A DNA stretch of 42,663 bases from Mesorhizobium sp. LSJC280B00 (GTDB taxonomy: Bacteria > Pseudomonadota > Alphaproteobacteria > Rhizobiales > Rhizobiaceae): contig NZ_AYVL01000016.1 of assembly GCF_000502835.1 (NCBI RefSeq), forward strand, positions 156,217-198,879, read 5' to 3'. Under the pieces are notes generated by a model. That model was not told the DNA's origin and ran no database searches. It saw nothing but the letters and a program-made list of their open reading frames with translations. Within the stretch, counting starts at the first letter, position 1, and each line of letters starts with the position of its first letter. Positions 33,142 through 41,929 of this stretch are shown piece after piece. Made by a program: the position numbers and the translations under genes.

Positions 33142-34047
33142 TCAGTTGAGATCGGAGCGAGGGTCGAATGCGTCGCGCAAGCCGTCGCCGATGAAATTGA
33201 TGGCGAGCACGGTGAGCACCAGTGCGGCGCCCGGGAACATCCATTGCCAGGGGTAATTTTCAAGCACGACGGTGGAGCGGGCGAGATTGAGCATGTTGCC
33301 CCAGCTGGCTTCGGGCGGTGCGATGCCGAGGCCGAGGAAGGACAGGCCGGCCTCGAGCAGGATGGCGTTGGCGATCTGCAAGGTGGCGTAGACGACCAGG
33401 ATATCGATGCAATTGGGCAGGCCGTGCCGGAACAGCAGATGCGGCAGCCCTGCCCCCATGCCGCGGGCGGCAACGACGAAATCGCGCTCGCGCAGTTCGA
33501 GCAGCCGGGCGCGCACCATGCGCGACAGCACCGGCCAGGAGAGCAGCGAGATCACCAGTATGGTCGGCGCGATGCCGGTGCCGGCGATCGAAGCCAGCAC
33601 CAGCAGGAAGATCACCGGCGGCAGCGTCATCGCCAGATCGACCAGGCGCATCACCGTGCCGTCGACGAGGCGCCCGCCAAAGCTGGCGACGGCGCCGACC
33701 AGGAAGCCGATGACGGTGGAGATGGCGACCGAGCTGACGGCAACCAGCAATGAGATCCGCCCGCCTTGCAGCAACCGGGCCATGACGTCGCGCCCGACGC
33801 CGTCGCTGCCCAGCCAATGAATGGCCGACGGCGCCTTGTTCATTGCTCGGAGGTCGATGGTGTTAGGACCGAACGGCCACCACAAAGGATACGTCGAAAC
33901 CGCCAGCAGGATCGGGATGACGATCAAAAGCCCGGCACGCGCCGCGCGGTTTTCAAAAAAGCGGTCGAGCGCGCGGCGAAGCGGGCCTTTGGTTTGCGGC
34001 ACGGCTGTCGGGTCAACTGTAGGATCTGGCGCCGTGATTGCCATCAT
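33142..34047 (-). CDS. Oligopeptide-type ABC transporter permease (OppC/DppC class)
   Basis: A 301-residue inner-membrane permease. ATG 34047 overlaps the stop of the OppB-type gene (ATGA); the frame further upstream to 34116 lies inside that gene. It has the N-terminal cytoplasmic helix typical of OppC ([27 protein letters not shown]), the segment [24 protein letters not shown], five more helices, and the ATPase-contact loop [35 protein letters not shown]. The C-terminal [13 protein letters not shown] is also diagnostic. Confidence 0.93.
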   Translation of the reverse strand: MMAITAPDPTVDPTAVPQTKGPLRRALDRFFENRAARAGLLIVIPILLAVSTYPLWWPFGPNTIDLRAMNKAPSAIHWLGSDGVGRDVMARLLQGGRISLLVAVSSVAISTVIGFLVGAVASFGGRLVDGTVMRLVDLAMTLPPVIFLLVLASIAGTGIAPTILVISLLSWPVLSRMVRARLLELRERDFVVAARGMGAGLPHLLFRHGLPNCIDILVVYATLQIANAILLEAGLSFLGLGIAPPEASWGNMLNLARSTVVLENYPWQWMFPGAALVLTVLAINFIGDGLRDAFDPRSDLN

Positions 34048-35003
34048 GCCACCTGAATGCGCGGGTCGACGACGGCATAGACGACGTCGGTCAAGAGGTT
34101 GACCAGGATGACGCAAACGCCGATCACCAGGGTAGCGCCCATGATCACCGGGTAATCGCGGGTGCCGACGGCGTTGACCAGAAGCAGTCCCATGCCCGGC
34201 CAGTTGAACACGCTTTCCAGGAAGATGGCGCCGCCGATGGCGATGCCGACAGTCGAGCCGATCAAGGTAATGACCGGCAAGAGCGCATTGCGGGTCGCGT
34301 GCTTGATGATAACCCAGAACTCGCGCACGCCCTTGGCACGCGCCGTCCGCACGTAATCCTGGTTGAGCACTTCCAGCAGCGAGGCGCGCATGTAACGCAT
34401 GATCAGCGCGGCATGGCCGACGGACAGCAGGCAGGCGGGCAGGACGAGGTGCGCAAGCACATCCGTCGCCGAGAACGGCGCACCCGCGGTCTGCATGCCG
34501 CCGGACGGCGCCCAGCGCAGCAGCACCGAGAAGAAATAGAGACCGAGCAGCGCTGTCAGAAAAGCCGGGCTGGAGATACCGATAAACGACAGCACCGACA
34601 GCGCGATGTCGGATGGTTCGTTACGGCGCACCGCGCTGAAAATGCCGGCGGAAATGCCGAGCACGATGGCGATCGCCAGGCCCGTACCCATCAGCAGCGC
34701 CGTCGGGCCGATGCGTTCCATGACCAGTGGCAGCACGGCAACGCCGCTGCGCTGGATCGAATAGCCGAAGTCACCGCTCAGCGCCGCGCGCAGCCAGGCG
34801 AGATATTGCACGGGAAGCGGCCGATCGAGCCCGAGCCGTTCGCGCAGGCCCTCGAGGTCGGAAGCCGACATGGGGACCGATGGGTTGATATAGGCGTCGA
34901 TCGGATCGCCCGGCGCCAGCCGCAACAGGATGAAGATGAGGACGCTGAGCGCGACCAGCATCAGCAATCCTGTGGCGCTGCGGCGGGCGATGAAGCTCAA
35001 CAT
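34044..35003 (-). CDS. Oligopeptide-type ABC transporter permease (OppB/DppB class)
   Basis: A 319-residue permease with the classic OppB start [33 protein letters not shown] and a conserved periplasmic part ([27 protein letters not shown]). Further helices follow, with the ATPase-contact loop [25 protein letters not shown]. The C-terminus is [11 protein letters not shown]. It is separated from the solute-binding-protein gene by 66 bases that hold a stem-loop, and overlaps the next permease gene. Confidence 0.94.
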   Translation of the reverse strand: MLSFIARRSATGLLMLVALSVLIFILLRLAPGDPIDAYINPSVPMSASDLEGLRERLGLDRPLPVQYLAWLRAALSGDFGYSIQRSGVAVLPLVMERIGPTALLMGTGLAIAIVLGISAGIFSAVRRNEPSDIALSVLSFIGISSPAFLTALLGLYFFSVLLRWAPSGGMQTAGAPFSATDVLAHLVLPACLLSVGHAALIMRYMRASLLEVLNQDYVRTARAKGVREFWVIIKHATRNALLPVITLIGSTVGIAIGGAIFLESVFNWPGMGLLLVNAVGTRDYPVIMGATLVIGVCVILVNLLTDVVYAVVDPRIQVA

Positions 35004-35021
35004 GGGCTTTCCGTGGCGGTG

Positions 35022-35050
35022 GCAGGCGGCGCCAAAGTGGTCCCGCCTGC
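35022..35050 (-). promoter_or_regulatory. Intra-operon stem-loop after the solute-binding-protein gene
   Basis: Perfect 8-bp stem GCAGGCGG/CCGCCTGC (35022-35029 with 35043-35050) with a 13-base loop, between the solute-binding-protein and permease genes. No T-run follows. Such stem-loops protect the upstream message from decay, so binding protein is made in excess over permease. Confidence 0.55.
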
Positions 35051-35069
35051 TCGCTTGGTTGCGGGTTTC

Positions 35070-36650
35070 TTACTGGATGTCCCAGCGCTCGGGGTGAGCT
35101 GCGTAGGGGCCGCCGCCCGGCGCCGGCGTCCAGACGAAGTCATGCAGCTTGTTGGAGGCTACGCCATAGCGGTTGGCCACCCACAACGTCGCCCAGGGTA
35201 GCTCCTTGTTCATCACCTTGCAGACCCCCTGCCAGGATTGATCGAGCTTGGCCGGATCGGTTTGGCCTAGCGCGGCGTCCAATGCGGTGCTCAGATCGTC
35301 GAACTCGATGCGCATGGTGTTGAAGCCTGCCGGCGGGATCTGCGACTTGTTGAGGCCGGGATTGAGGCCGGCCGGGTTGGGGCCGTTCTGCAGGCCGGCA
35401 TAGACCATCGGAAAGGCGTTCCAGTCCGGCGTGCCTTGCTTGTAGACGATGCCGTTGTAGGTCGGCGTATCGACGACCCGCGGCACCACATTGATACCGA
35501 CCTCGGCCAGCATCGACTGGACAGCGGCCATCACATTGGCCGCTTGCGGCGAGCCGTAATAGGTCAGCAAGGTGATCGGCTTGTCGCCGTTGATCTTGTC
35601 CCAGCCGGCCTCGCTCAGCAGCGCCTTGGCCTTTGCCGGATCGTAGGCATAGGGTTCGAGGCCTGCGGGAACGAGATGCGGCGCGACATAGCCGCAATTG
35701 GCTGGCTCGGCGGCACCGCCGTAGAGGCTGTCGATGATGGCGTTGCGATCGATCGCGTACATGATCGCCTGGCGGACACGGATATCCCTAAACAGGTCGA
35801 CCTTCTGGTTCAGGCCGATATAGTTGACCACGTACGAGGCACCTTCGATCACCTTGAAATTGCTGTCGCTCTTGAACGATGCCGCATCGTCGGGCTCGAC
35901 ATAGGTGAACTGGATTTCGCCGGCACGGAGTGCGGCAACGGCCGCCGCCGGCGACTCGAAATAGCGGTTGATGAGCACGTCTACCTTCGGCTTGCCGCCG
36001 CGATAATCGTCATCGGCTGCCAGTTCGACATATTGGTCGGTCACGTAGCGCTTGAACTTGAACGGGCCGGTGCCGACCGGTGTGGTCGACCACCAGGTGC
36101 TTGTCGCCAGCGATTCCGGCGGCAGAGCGGCCAGGGCATGCTCCGGCAGGATCATCAGCTGCGAGAGGATGGATAGAAACGAGCCGTTCGGTTTCGATAG
36201 CTTCACCACTGCGGTGTGGTCATCCGGGGCATCGACCGAGGCGATGTTGGCGAGGCGGGCGGCAAACAGGCTGCCGGAGGCCTTGTTCTTGGCAAGCTCG
36301 AGGGTGAACTTGACGTCCTTCGAGGTGAACGGTTTGCCGTCATGCCAGGTCTCGTTGACCAGGTTGAACGTATAGCTCAGCTGGTCGTCGCTGATCTTGT
36401 AGTCCTTGGCGAGGTCGCCTTCGATATCGGCCAGCCCGGCATTGTAGATGACCAGCGGTTCAAAATAGGTGCTGAGCCAGGTGTAGCCGCCGGTCGCCAC
36501 CAGCGGGTTGAAGTTCTTGGGAAAACCGCCGGGGCCGACGTCGAAGCCGCCCGCAATGGTCTTGGCGCTTTGTGCCTGGACACTGGTCAATGGGGCAATG
36601 CTGGCGAGCAGCAGCCCGGCGACTGAGAATGCGATGGTCCTGATACGCAT
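35070..36650 (-). CDS. ABC transporter family-5 solute-binding protein
   Basis: A 526-residue periplasmic binding protein from ATG 36650, with GGGAGGAAA upstream; the open frame to 36806 is not coding. It has a Sec signal peptide (IAFSVAGLLLASIAPLTSVQA, cleavage near residue 26). Family-5 blocks are visible: FNPLVATGGYTWLSTYFEPLV, GDLAKDYKISDDQLSYTFNL, WHDGKPFTSKDVKFTLEL, PVGTGPFKFKRY and RVRQAIMYAIDRNAII. Members bind peptides, opines, nickel or sugar derivatives; the specificity is not readable here. It directly follows the GntR gene. Confidence 0.93.
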   Translation of the reverse strand: MRIRTIAFSVAGLLLASIAPLTSVQAQSAKTIAGGFDVGPGGFPKNFNPLVATGGYTWLSTYFEPLVIYNAGLADIEGDLAKDYKISDDQLSYTFNLVNETWHDGKPFTSKDVKFTLELAKNKASGSLFAARLANIASVDAPDDHTAVVKLSKPNGSFLSILSQLMILPEHALAALPPESLATSTWWSTTPVGTGPFKFKRYVTDQYVELAADDDYRGGKPKVDVLINRYFESPAAAVAALRAGEIQFTYVEPDDAASFKSDSNFKVIEGASYVVNYIGLNQKVDLFRDIRVRQAIMYAIDRNAIIDSLYGGAAEPANCGYVAPHLVPAGLEPYAYDPAKAKALLSEAGWDKINGDKPITLLTYYGSPQAANVMAAVQSMLAEVGINVVPRVVDTPTYNGIVYKQGTPDWNAFPMVYAGLQNGPNPAGLNPGLNKSQIPPAGFNTMRIEFDDLSTALDAALGQTDPAKLDQSWQGVCKVMNKELPWATLWVANRYGVASNKLHDFVWTPAPGGGPYAAHPERWDIQ

Positions 36651-36682
36651 GGTTTCCTCCCTTGGCATAGTCAGGTTGTTCT

Positions 36683-37396
36683 TCAGCTTGTTCGGTTTTT
36701 TGCGATAACCTGCTGGATCCCCCGGTAATGGTCGTCGAGCCGCCGACGCGCCTGGTCGACATCCTTGGCGGCGACAGCCTCGACGATCTCGTGATGGTCG
36801 CGCCATGTCGCCAGCGGCGTCGGATTATCGAGATTGGTGAAATTCGAGGCCTTGTTGAACGCCGTCCAGAAGATGTCGATCAGCGCGCTCAGCATGTGAT
36901 TGTTCTGGCAGCGGAACAGCAGCTGATGGAATTGCTGGTCCTCTTCGGCGAAGCTCTCATGGCGCTCGGCACGTTGCCGCATGCGCTCGGTCAACTGGCG
37001 CAGCGCCTCGATGTCCTCGGCACTGATCATCTCGATCGTCTTGGCGATGAGGCCGGTTTCCAGCACGCGACGGATTTCGCGCAGCTCTTCGACATCGCGC
37101 AGCGAATCCTGCAAACCGTAGGCCAGGTTATCCAGCAGCGGCTTGAACGAGAATTCCTTGACGAACACGCCGATGCCGCGTCGCGTCTCCAGGATGCCGA
37201 TCGATTCCAGCGCCTTGATGGCTTCCCGCACGGAGTTGCGGCCGACGCCGAGCCGCTGCGCCAGGAACGTCTCCGGCGGCAGGGGATCGCCTGCCTTGAG
37301 CTGGTTGCTTTCGATATAGGCCCTGAGGCTTTCCTGCACGGTGACGTGAAGCAGCGGCGGTCTGCTCAACGGTTCGATCGACTTCAGTTCCGCCAT
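36683..37396 (-). CDS. GntR-family (FadR subfamily) regulator of the transport operon
   Basis: A 237-residue regulator. The N-terminal winged helix is LRAYIESNQLKAGDPLPPETFLAQRLGVGRNSVREAIKALESIGILETRRGIGVFV. The helical C-terminal effector domain has FCD-type features, including LREIRRVLETGLIAKTIEMI and DQQFHQLLF. FCD domains usually bind a metal ion and an organic acid. As first gene of the operon, divergent from a dehydrogenase gene across a 97-base gap with a 20-bp palindrome, it probably represses both directions and is released by the substrate or its breakdown product. Confidence 0.93.
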   Translation of the reverse strand: MAELKSIEPLSRPPLLHVTVQESLRAYIESNQLKAGDPLPPETFLAQRLGVGRNSVREAIKALESIGILETRRGIGVFVKEFSFKPLLDNLAYGLQDSLRDVEELREIRRVLETGLIAKTIEMISAEDIEALRQLTERMRQRAERHESFAEEDQQFHQLLFRCQNNHMLSALIDIFWTAFNKASNFTNLDNPTPLATWRDHHEIVEAVAAKDVDQARRRLDDHYRGIQQVIAKNRTS

Positions 37397-37448
37397 CCCA
37401 CTGCCTTCATCATCCGCTGAAGCTTGCCCGCCGCTTGTCGTATAGCCA

Positions 37449-37468
37449 CTTGTAGGATATCCTGCAAG
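37449..37468. promoter_or_regulatory. 20-bp palindrome, probable GntR operator
   Basis: CTTGTAGGAT followed at once by ATCCTGCAAG: a 20-bp palindrome with one mismatched pair. It lies in the divergent promoter region, 52 bases before the GntR start and 25 before the dehydrogenase start. Length, symmetry and location fit a FadR-subfamily operator. Confidence 0.75.
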
Positions 37469-37493
37469 CCCATAACAAACCTGCTGCCTCCGA

Positions 37494-38465
37494 ATGAAGA
37501 TTACCCTCGCCGGCTCGAGCCACTGGCACGCCGAAATACACCTCGACGCCGCACGCTTTTACGGCACGGAGATCACCGGTATCTGGGACGAGGATCCTGG
37601 CCAAGCGCAAGCGTTCGCCGCGCATCACGACCTGCCGTTTATCGAAGATTTCAAGGAGATACTCTCCAGCCCGCCGGATGTGATCCTGTTGATGGGGCAC
37701 CCTTCGATGGTGCCGGCGCGGGCACGTGCGATCATCGCGGCAAGGATACCGCTGATCCTGGAGAAGCCGGCGGCCAGCCATACGAGGGAACTGATGGCGC
37801 TGCGCGACCTTGCCAGGCAGCACCAGGCTTTTGTCGCTGTTCCCCTGCCCAACCGTTTCGGGCCGGCCGTTGCCGGCCTTGAACGGCTGCGCCGGCAAGG
37901 TCGCGCCGGCCCCGTGGCGCATTGCCAGTTCCGGCTGGTCAACGGCCCGCCGCAACGCTACATCGCCGACGGTGTCGCCTGGGTGCTCGACCCGGCGGTT
38001 GGTGGCGGGGGTGCGTTGAGGAATCTCGGCATACACGGCGTCGACGCGGCACTCAGCCTCGCAACCGGCAAGCTCGGCCTGAAAAGCGTTTCGATCGCGA
38101 ACCGCATCCATCCCGGCCCGGTCGAGGATCACGCACTTCTGGTGCTGGAAGACGAAGCCGGCGCGCTGTTCATCGTCGAGGCCGGTTACACCTTTGCTTC
38201 GATGCGCCCCGGCGGTGACTTCGAGTGGCGCATCGTCAGTGCCAATGCCACCCTCATCGATCATGGCGACCATGTTATCTGCGCAACGCTCGACGACGCG
38301 GCAATCGTCGACTTGCCGGTCGAACTGCCGGCAACGCGCTATCGTCTGTTCATGCGCGATACGCTTGACCGGCTGGCCAGAAAGGCGCCTCCGCCGGTGT
38401 CCATCGAAGATTATGTTGCGGCGATGTCGCTGATCGACGCCGCTTATCAAAAGGCAGGACCATGA
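37494..38465 (+). CDS. Gfo/Idh/MocA-family oxidoreductase 1
   Basis: A 323-residue NAD(P)-dependent dehydrogenase-like protein. The N-terminal Rossmann part starts MKITLAGSSHWHAE, with Ser-Ser where the glycine-rich loop is usually GxGxxG, so cofactor binding may be altered. The family EKP motif is present (LILEKPAASHTREL), and the central GGGALRNLGIHGVDAALSL has the conserved HxxD pair. It is the first gene of the rightward operon, facing the transport operon across the operator. Its stop overlaps the next start (ATGA). Sugar-, inositol- or amino-acid-derived substrates are typical; the actual one is unknown. Confidence 0.9.
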   Translation: MKITLAGSSHWHAEIHLDAARFYGTEITGIWDEDPGQAQAFAAHHDLPFIEDFKEILSSPPDVILLMGHPSMVPARARAIIAARIPLILEKPAASHTRELMALRDLARQHQAFVAVPLPNRFGPAVAGLERLRRQGRAGPVAHCQFRLVNGPPQRYIADGVAWVLDPAVGGGGALRNLGIHGVDAALSLATGKLGLKSVSIANRIHPGPVEDHALLVLEDEAGALFIVEAGYTFASMRPGGDFEWRIVSANATLIDHGDHVICATLDDAAIVDLPVELPATRYRLFMRDTLDRLARKAPPPVSIEDYVAAMSLIDAAYQKAGP

Positions 38466-39457
38466 TTGGAATAGGAATTATCGGCGCCGGCGATTTCGGC
38501 GCAGCCCATGCGCGGGCAATCCGCGAGGTTGGAAATATTCGCCTCGTCGCCGCCTCTCGAGGAAATGCCGACGCACTGCAGCAATTCACCGCTGAACATG
38601 GCGGCCGCGGCTACGCGGACTGGCGAAGGCTGCTGGACGACAAGGAGGTCGATGCGGTCCTCATTGCCAGCCCGCACCATCTCCATGCCGAAATGGCCAT
38701 CGGCGCGGCAAAGGCCGGCAAGCATATCCTGCTCGAAAAACCGATGGCGCCGACGGTGGCTGCCTGCGATGCGATCAACGCCGCCGTGGCCAAGGGTGGC
38801 ATCAAGCTGATGGTCGCCCACCTCATGCATTTCGCCCTGCCCTGCATGGCGGCCAGGCAAATTCTGGAGGAAGGCGAGCTCGGCCGGCCGCTCGCCGGAT
38901 CGAGCTGGATCATCAAGCTGTGGATGGAGCACAATCGCCGCGACTGGCATCTGCGCAAGGCGACCGGCGGCGGCATGCTGTTGACGGCCGGCATCCACGC
39001 GGTCGATCGCCTGGTCTGGCTGATGGATGACGATGTCGTGTCGGTGAGCGGCATGCTCGGCGCCAAGTTCCATGACCAGGAAGCAGACGACAGCGCTCTG
39101 CTCGGATTGCGCTTCGCCGGCGGCGGCATCGGCCAGGTGCAGAGCGTCGGCTATCGCACCGGCGCCACCACCTATGCCATGGATCTGGTCTGCGAGCGGG
39201 GAACGCTGCGCATCGACATGGACCGCGGCACCATGCTTGGCCGCGAGACGGTCTGGACCGAGCTGCCCGGTTCCTTTGAGCCGAACTGGATGCATAACGC
39301 GCTGGTGCGCGAATGGAACGCAATGCGCGATGCCATTGCCGATGACACGCCTGTCCCGGTCGACGGCATCTATGCGCGCAAGATCATCGCTATTATCGAG
39401 GCTGCCTTCGCGTCGAACGAAACCCGCCGCGAACACGAGATCGCCGGTGGACGCTGA
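38462..39457 (+). CDS. Gfo/Idh/MocA-family oxidoreductase 2
   Basis: A 331-residue enzyme with an orthodox Rossmann loop (IGIIGAGDFGAAHARAI), the EKP motif (HILLEKPMAPTVAACDAI) and the central GGGMLLTAGIHAVDRLVWLM with the HxxD pair. It starts at ATG 38462 inside the end of the first dehydrogenase gene, so it is translationally coupled. It differs strongly from its neighbour, so the pair are not recent duplicates and probably act on different intermediates or as partners. It is followed by a DapA-like gene with overlap. Confidence 0.93.
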   Translation: MIGIGIIGAGDFGAAHARAIREVGNIRLVAASRGNADALQQFTAEHGGRGYADWRRLLDDKEVDAVLIASPHHLHAEMAIGAAKAGKHILLEKPMAPTVAACDAINAAVAKGGIKLMVAHLMHFALPCMAARQILEEGELGRPLAGSSWIIKLWMEHNRRDWHLRKATGGGMLLTAGIHAVDRLVWLMDDDVVSVSGMLGAKFHDQEADDSALLGLRFAGGGIGQVQSVGYRTGATTYAMDLVCERGTLRIDMDRGTMLGRETVWTELPGSFEPNWMHNALVREWNAMRDAIADDTPVPVDGIYARKIIAIIEAAFASNETRREHEIAGGR

Positions 39458-40397
39458 CCTCGACGACCATCTGGCCCGCTTGCCCGCACACGCACCGCGC
39501 GGCATCTGGGGCGCGGTGATGCTGGCCATCGACGATCGCGGAGCGATCGACTGGCAGGCGACGGAAGAGACGATCGCCCGACTCTGCGCCTCAGGCGTCG
39601 ACGGCGTCTATTCCAATGGCACGGCCTGCGAATTCCATTGCCAGACCGAGCCCGAATTCGACCGGCTTTGTGAGTTGGTCGCAACCATAGCCGGCCGCGC
39701 GCGCCTTCCTTTCCAGATCGGCATCAGCCAGTCCAATCCGCGCGTTGCGCTGGAGCGACTGACGCGGGTCGCCGGACTTCGCCCGGCGGCGGTGCAGTTC
39801 ACGCTGCCCGACTGGTGGCCGCCCAGCGACGACGAGGTCATGCGCTTTGCCGGCGGCCTGTGCGACGCCGCGCCTGAAACGCCGCTGGTGCTCTACAATC
39901 CGCCGCACGCCAAGCGCCACCTGACGCTCGACGGCATCGCCAGTCTGCGTGCGGCCGTGCCATCGCTGGTCGGCGCCAAGCTGCCGGGCGGCGACGCCGG
40001 CTGGTATGCCGACATGCGCCGCAAACTGGACGGATTTTCCGTCTTCGTCCCCGGCCACACGCTGGCAGCAGGCTATGCTGGAGGGGCCCATGGCAGCTAT
40101 TCCAACGTTGCCTGCCTCAACCCGAAGGGCGCGATGATGTGGTGGCAGATAATCCGCACCGACATGGCCGCCGCTGCCGAGGTCGAGGCCCGCATACAGG
40201 CCTTCCTCGCCGCACATGTCCTACCGTTTCGCACCCGTTACAATGTCGGTGATGCAGCACTCGACAAGGCGATGGCGGCGGCCGGCGGCTGGGCGCCGCT
40301 CGGCCCACGACTGCTCTGGCCCTACAGCTCCGTTCCCGATCAGGAAATACCGACGCTGGCCAGGGCGGCTCACGCGGCTTTCCCGGAATGGTGGTAG
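39447..40397 (+). CDS. DapA-family aldolase or lyase 2
   Basis: A 316-residue protein, probably starting at GTG 39447, which overlaps the end of the preceding dehydrogenase gene by 11 bases. The barrel is recognisable: RGIWGAVMLAIDDRGAIDW, GVDGVYSNGTACEFH, VLYNPPHAKRHL with the catalytic Tyr, and VGAKLPGGDAGWY with the Schiff-base Lys. It is distant from the DapA-like protein of the transport operon. With two dehydrogenases it forms a three-gene catabolic operon. A role cleaving or dehydrating a keto-deoxy acid is inferred from the context, not shown. Confidence 0.9.
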   Translation: MDADLDDHLARLPAHAPRGIWGAVMLAIDDRGAIDWQATEETIARLCASGVDGVYSNGTACEFHCQTEPEFDRLCELVATIAGRARLPFQIGISQSNPRVALERLTRVAGLRPAAVQFTLPDWWPPSDDEVMRFAGGLCDAAPETPLVLYNPPHAKRHLTLDGIASLRAAVPSLVGAKLPGGDAGWYADMRRKLDGFSVFVPGHTLAAGYAGGAHGSYSNVACLNPKGAMMWWQIIRTDMAAAAEVEARIQAFLAAHVLPFRTRYNVGDAALDKAMAAAGGWAPLGPRLLWPYSSVPDQEIPTLARAAHAAFPEWW

Positions 40398-40431
40398 ACC
40401 CGTCACCAAGGCGCGGGACGACGGAGGCTCT

Positions 40432-41379
40432 TCAGCAGCCGGCGCGTGCTCCCTGTGTCGCGCGTGACGCAAACGCCCCCGGCTGAGGGACATCGGCCTC
40501 GCGCCGTGCCAGCGAATTGCGCAAGAGCGCGATCGCCTCGCGGCCGGCGGTCGCAATCTCGCGTGGCCTGTCGACGCCGACGATCATGAACTCCTTGATC
40601 CCCAAAGCGGCGTAGGAAAGCAGCGAAAGCGCGACCTGCGCCGGCGGCCCGGCAAGTTCGAGCGCCTTCTGGCAGGAAGCGGCCGGTTTGTCTTCCGAAC
40701 GGATTCGGACGGGAAGCGCGAAATGCAGCTTGCCGGCCCGGCCGTGTTCGGCGGCGGCGCCGCGTACGCGCTCCATTGACTGGCGGATTTCTGCAAGCGA
40801 GCCCGGCGCCAACTCGAACACATCCGCATGCCTGCCCGCGACCCTGAGCGCAGTGCCCGACTGCCCGCCCATGCGGATGGTCACATCGGCACCATGCGGC
40901 CCCTTGCGCGGCACATAGCCGCCTTTGATGCTGTAAAAGGCGCCTTCATGGTCGAACGGCCTGTCGTTCGACCACAACCGCTTCAGCAGCACCAGATATT
41001 CGTCGATGCGTTGCCAGACCACCGTATGGCCGGCCGGACGTGCCTCGGCATCGTCGTCGCTCAGCGGCTCGCTGAGCATCCTGAGCGACAGCCGGCCACC
41101 GCTTCTCCCGTCGAGGGCAGCGAGCTGCCGCGCCGCCACGGTTGGTTCGATCACGCCTGCCCAATGCGTGAGCACGACCTCCAGGGACGAGGTCCGGTCC
41201 AGCGTCTGGGCGGCAAGGTCCATATTGGTCAGCAGCCCGGCCTGGTCGTCGATGACGATCCTCTGGAATCCGGCATCCTCGATCAGTGACAGCTTCGTCG
41301 CGGTCTCGACAAAGTCATAGAAAAAGCTGGCGTCGGCAGCGTGGATCTTACCGGGAACATGCGTGAACTCGATTGGCAT
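40432..41379 (-). CDS. LLM-class flavin-dependent oxidoreductase
   Basis: A 315-residue luciferase-like monooxygenase family protein. ATG 41379 (MPIEFTHVPG) is chosen because GGAGG lies eight bases upstream; ATG 41385 and earlier ones are too close to it. Blocks include FVETATKLSLIEDAGFQRIVIDDQAG, HWAGVIEPTVAARQLAALDGRSGGRLSLRM, RIDEYLVLLKRLWSNDRPFDHEGAFYSI and a C-terminal LLSYAALGIKEFMIVGVDRPREI. Members use reduced FMN or F420 to oxidise sulfonates, nitrilotriacetate-like compounds or alkanes. It converges on the rightward catabolic operon, 34 bases away, and may act on the same substrate. Confidence 0.9.
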   Translation of the reverse strand: MPIEFTHVPGKIHAADASFFYDFVETATKLSLIEDAGFQRIVIDDQAGLLTNMDLAAQTLDRTSSLEVVLTHWAGVIEPTVAARQLAALDGRSGGRLSLRMLSEPLSDDDAEARPAGHTVVWQRIDEYLVLLKRLWSNDRPFDHEGAFYSIKGGYVPRKGPHGADVTIRMGGQSGTALRVAGRHADVFELAPGSLAEIRQSMERVRGAAAEHGRAGKLHFALPVRIRSEDKPAASCQKALELAGPPAQVALSLLSYAALGIKEFMIVGVDRPREIATAGREAIALLRNSLARREADVPQPGAFASRATQGARAGC

Positions 41380-41509
41380 TGCCATCTCCTCCATCACGTT
41401 GGAATCAGGGCGCGCAAAAGCGCACCGGCATTCGGTTCATCAACTCCGGAATTTCTGCAAACGGCAGGCCGCTATCCCGAGGAAGCCTCGATGATCAGAG
41501 CCTTGACAA

Positions 41510-41665
41510 TCAGGGGATCAGCCCCAGTACCACTGCCCCGGTGAATACAAACGCAAGGGCAAAGACGAGATAGGCGAAAGCGCCGGCATAGGCCGGCCGC
41601 CACACCTGGTCGGAACCCAGCCTTTGGCCTTTGCGGGCAGTCTGAGCGTTCTGGCTATAGGACAT
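41510..41665 (-). CDS. 51-residue single-pass membrane protein
   Basis: A short frame with an excellent ribosome binding site (GGAGG, five bases before ATG 41665). The product has a hydrophilic start (MSYSQNAQTARKGQRLGSDQ), then VWRPAYAG and one long transmembrane helix (AFAYLVFALAFVFTGAVVLGLI), ending in Pro. It lies upstream of the LLM oxidoreductase gene in the same direction, 130 bases away. No named family is recognised. The ribosome binding site, codon-like composition and membrane profile make it a likely real gene. Confidence 0.72.
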   Translation of the reverse strand: MSYSQNAQTARKGQRLGSDQVWRPAYAGAFAYLVFALAFVFTGAVVLGLIP

Positions 41666-41929
41666 ATCGACCTCCGTCTCGGCGCTTAATCTATAAAATC
41701 AGTAGACTTTGTCGAGTGCTATTTTCGCGCGACCCTTAGAACAATTTTCTCCAAATGATAGACACATTAGTGCTTTTACTGCTTAGCGCTGCCTTTTGCG
41801 GCATGCCGGGGTGACGGCAGGAAACGTCAGGTCCATGTGTCTGTGGCTCCTTGGCCATCCAATGGATGAGGGATAGCATCGCTTCAGCGGAAAGCCGCGA
41901 CGTCACGGCAAGGCAGCAGGGAGCAAACC
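41666..41929 (-). promoter_or_regulatory. AT-rich divergent intergenic region with a candidate promoter
   Basis: The 264-nt gap between the divergent small-protein and SDR genes is notably AT-rich near 41686-41790. On the minus strand TCGACA (41710-41715) and TAGATT (41688-41693) are spaced 16 bases and could be -35 and -10 boxes for the 51-residue gene. I see no gene or clear operator in the rest. Confidence 0.35.
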
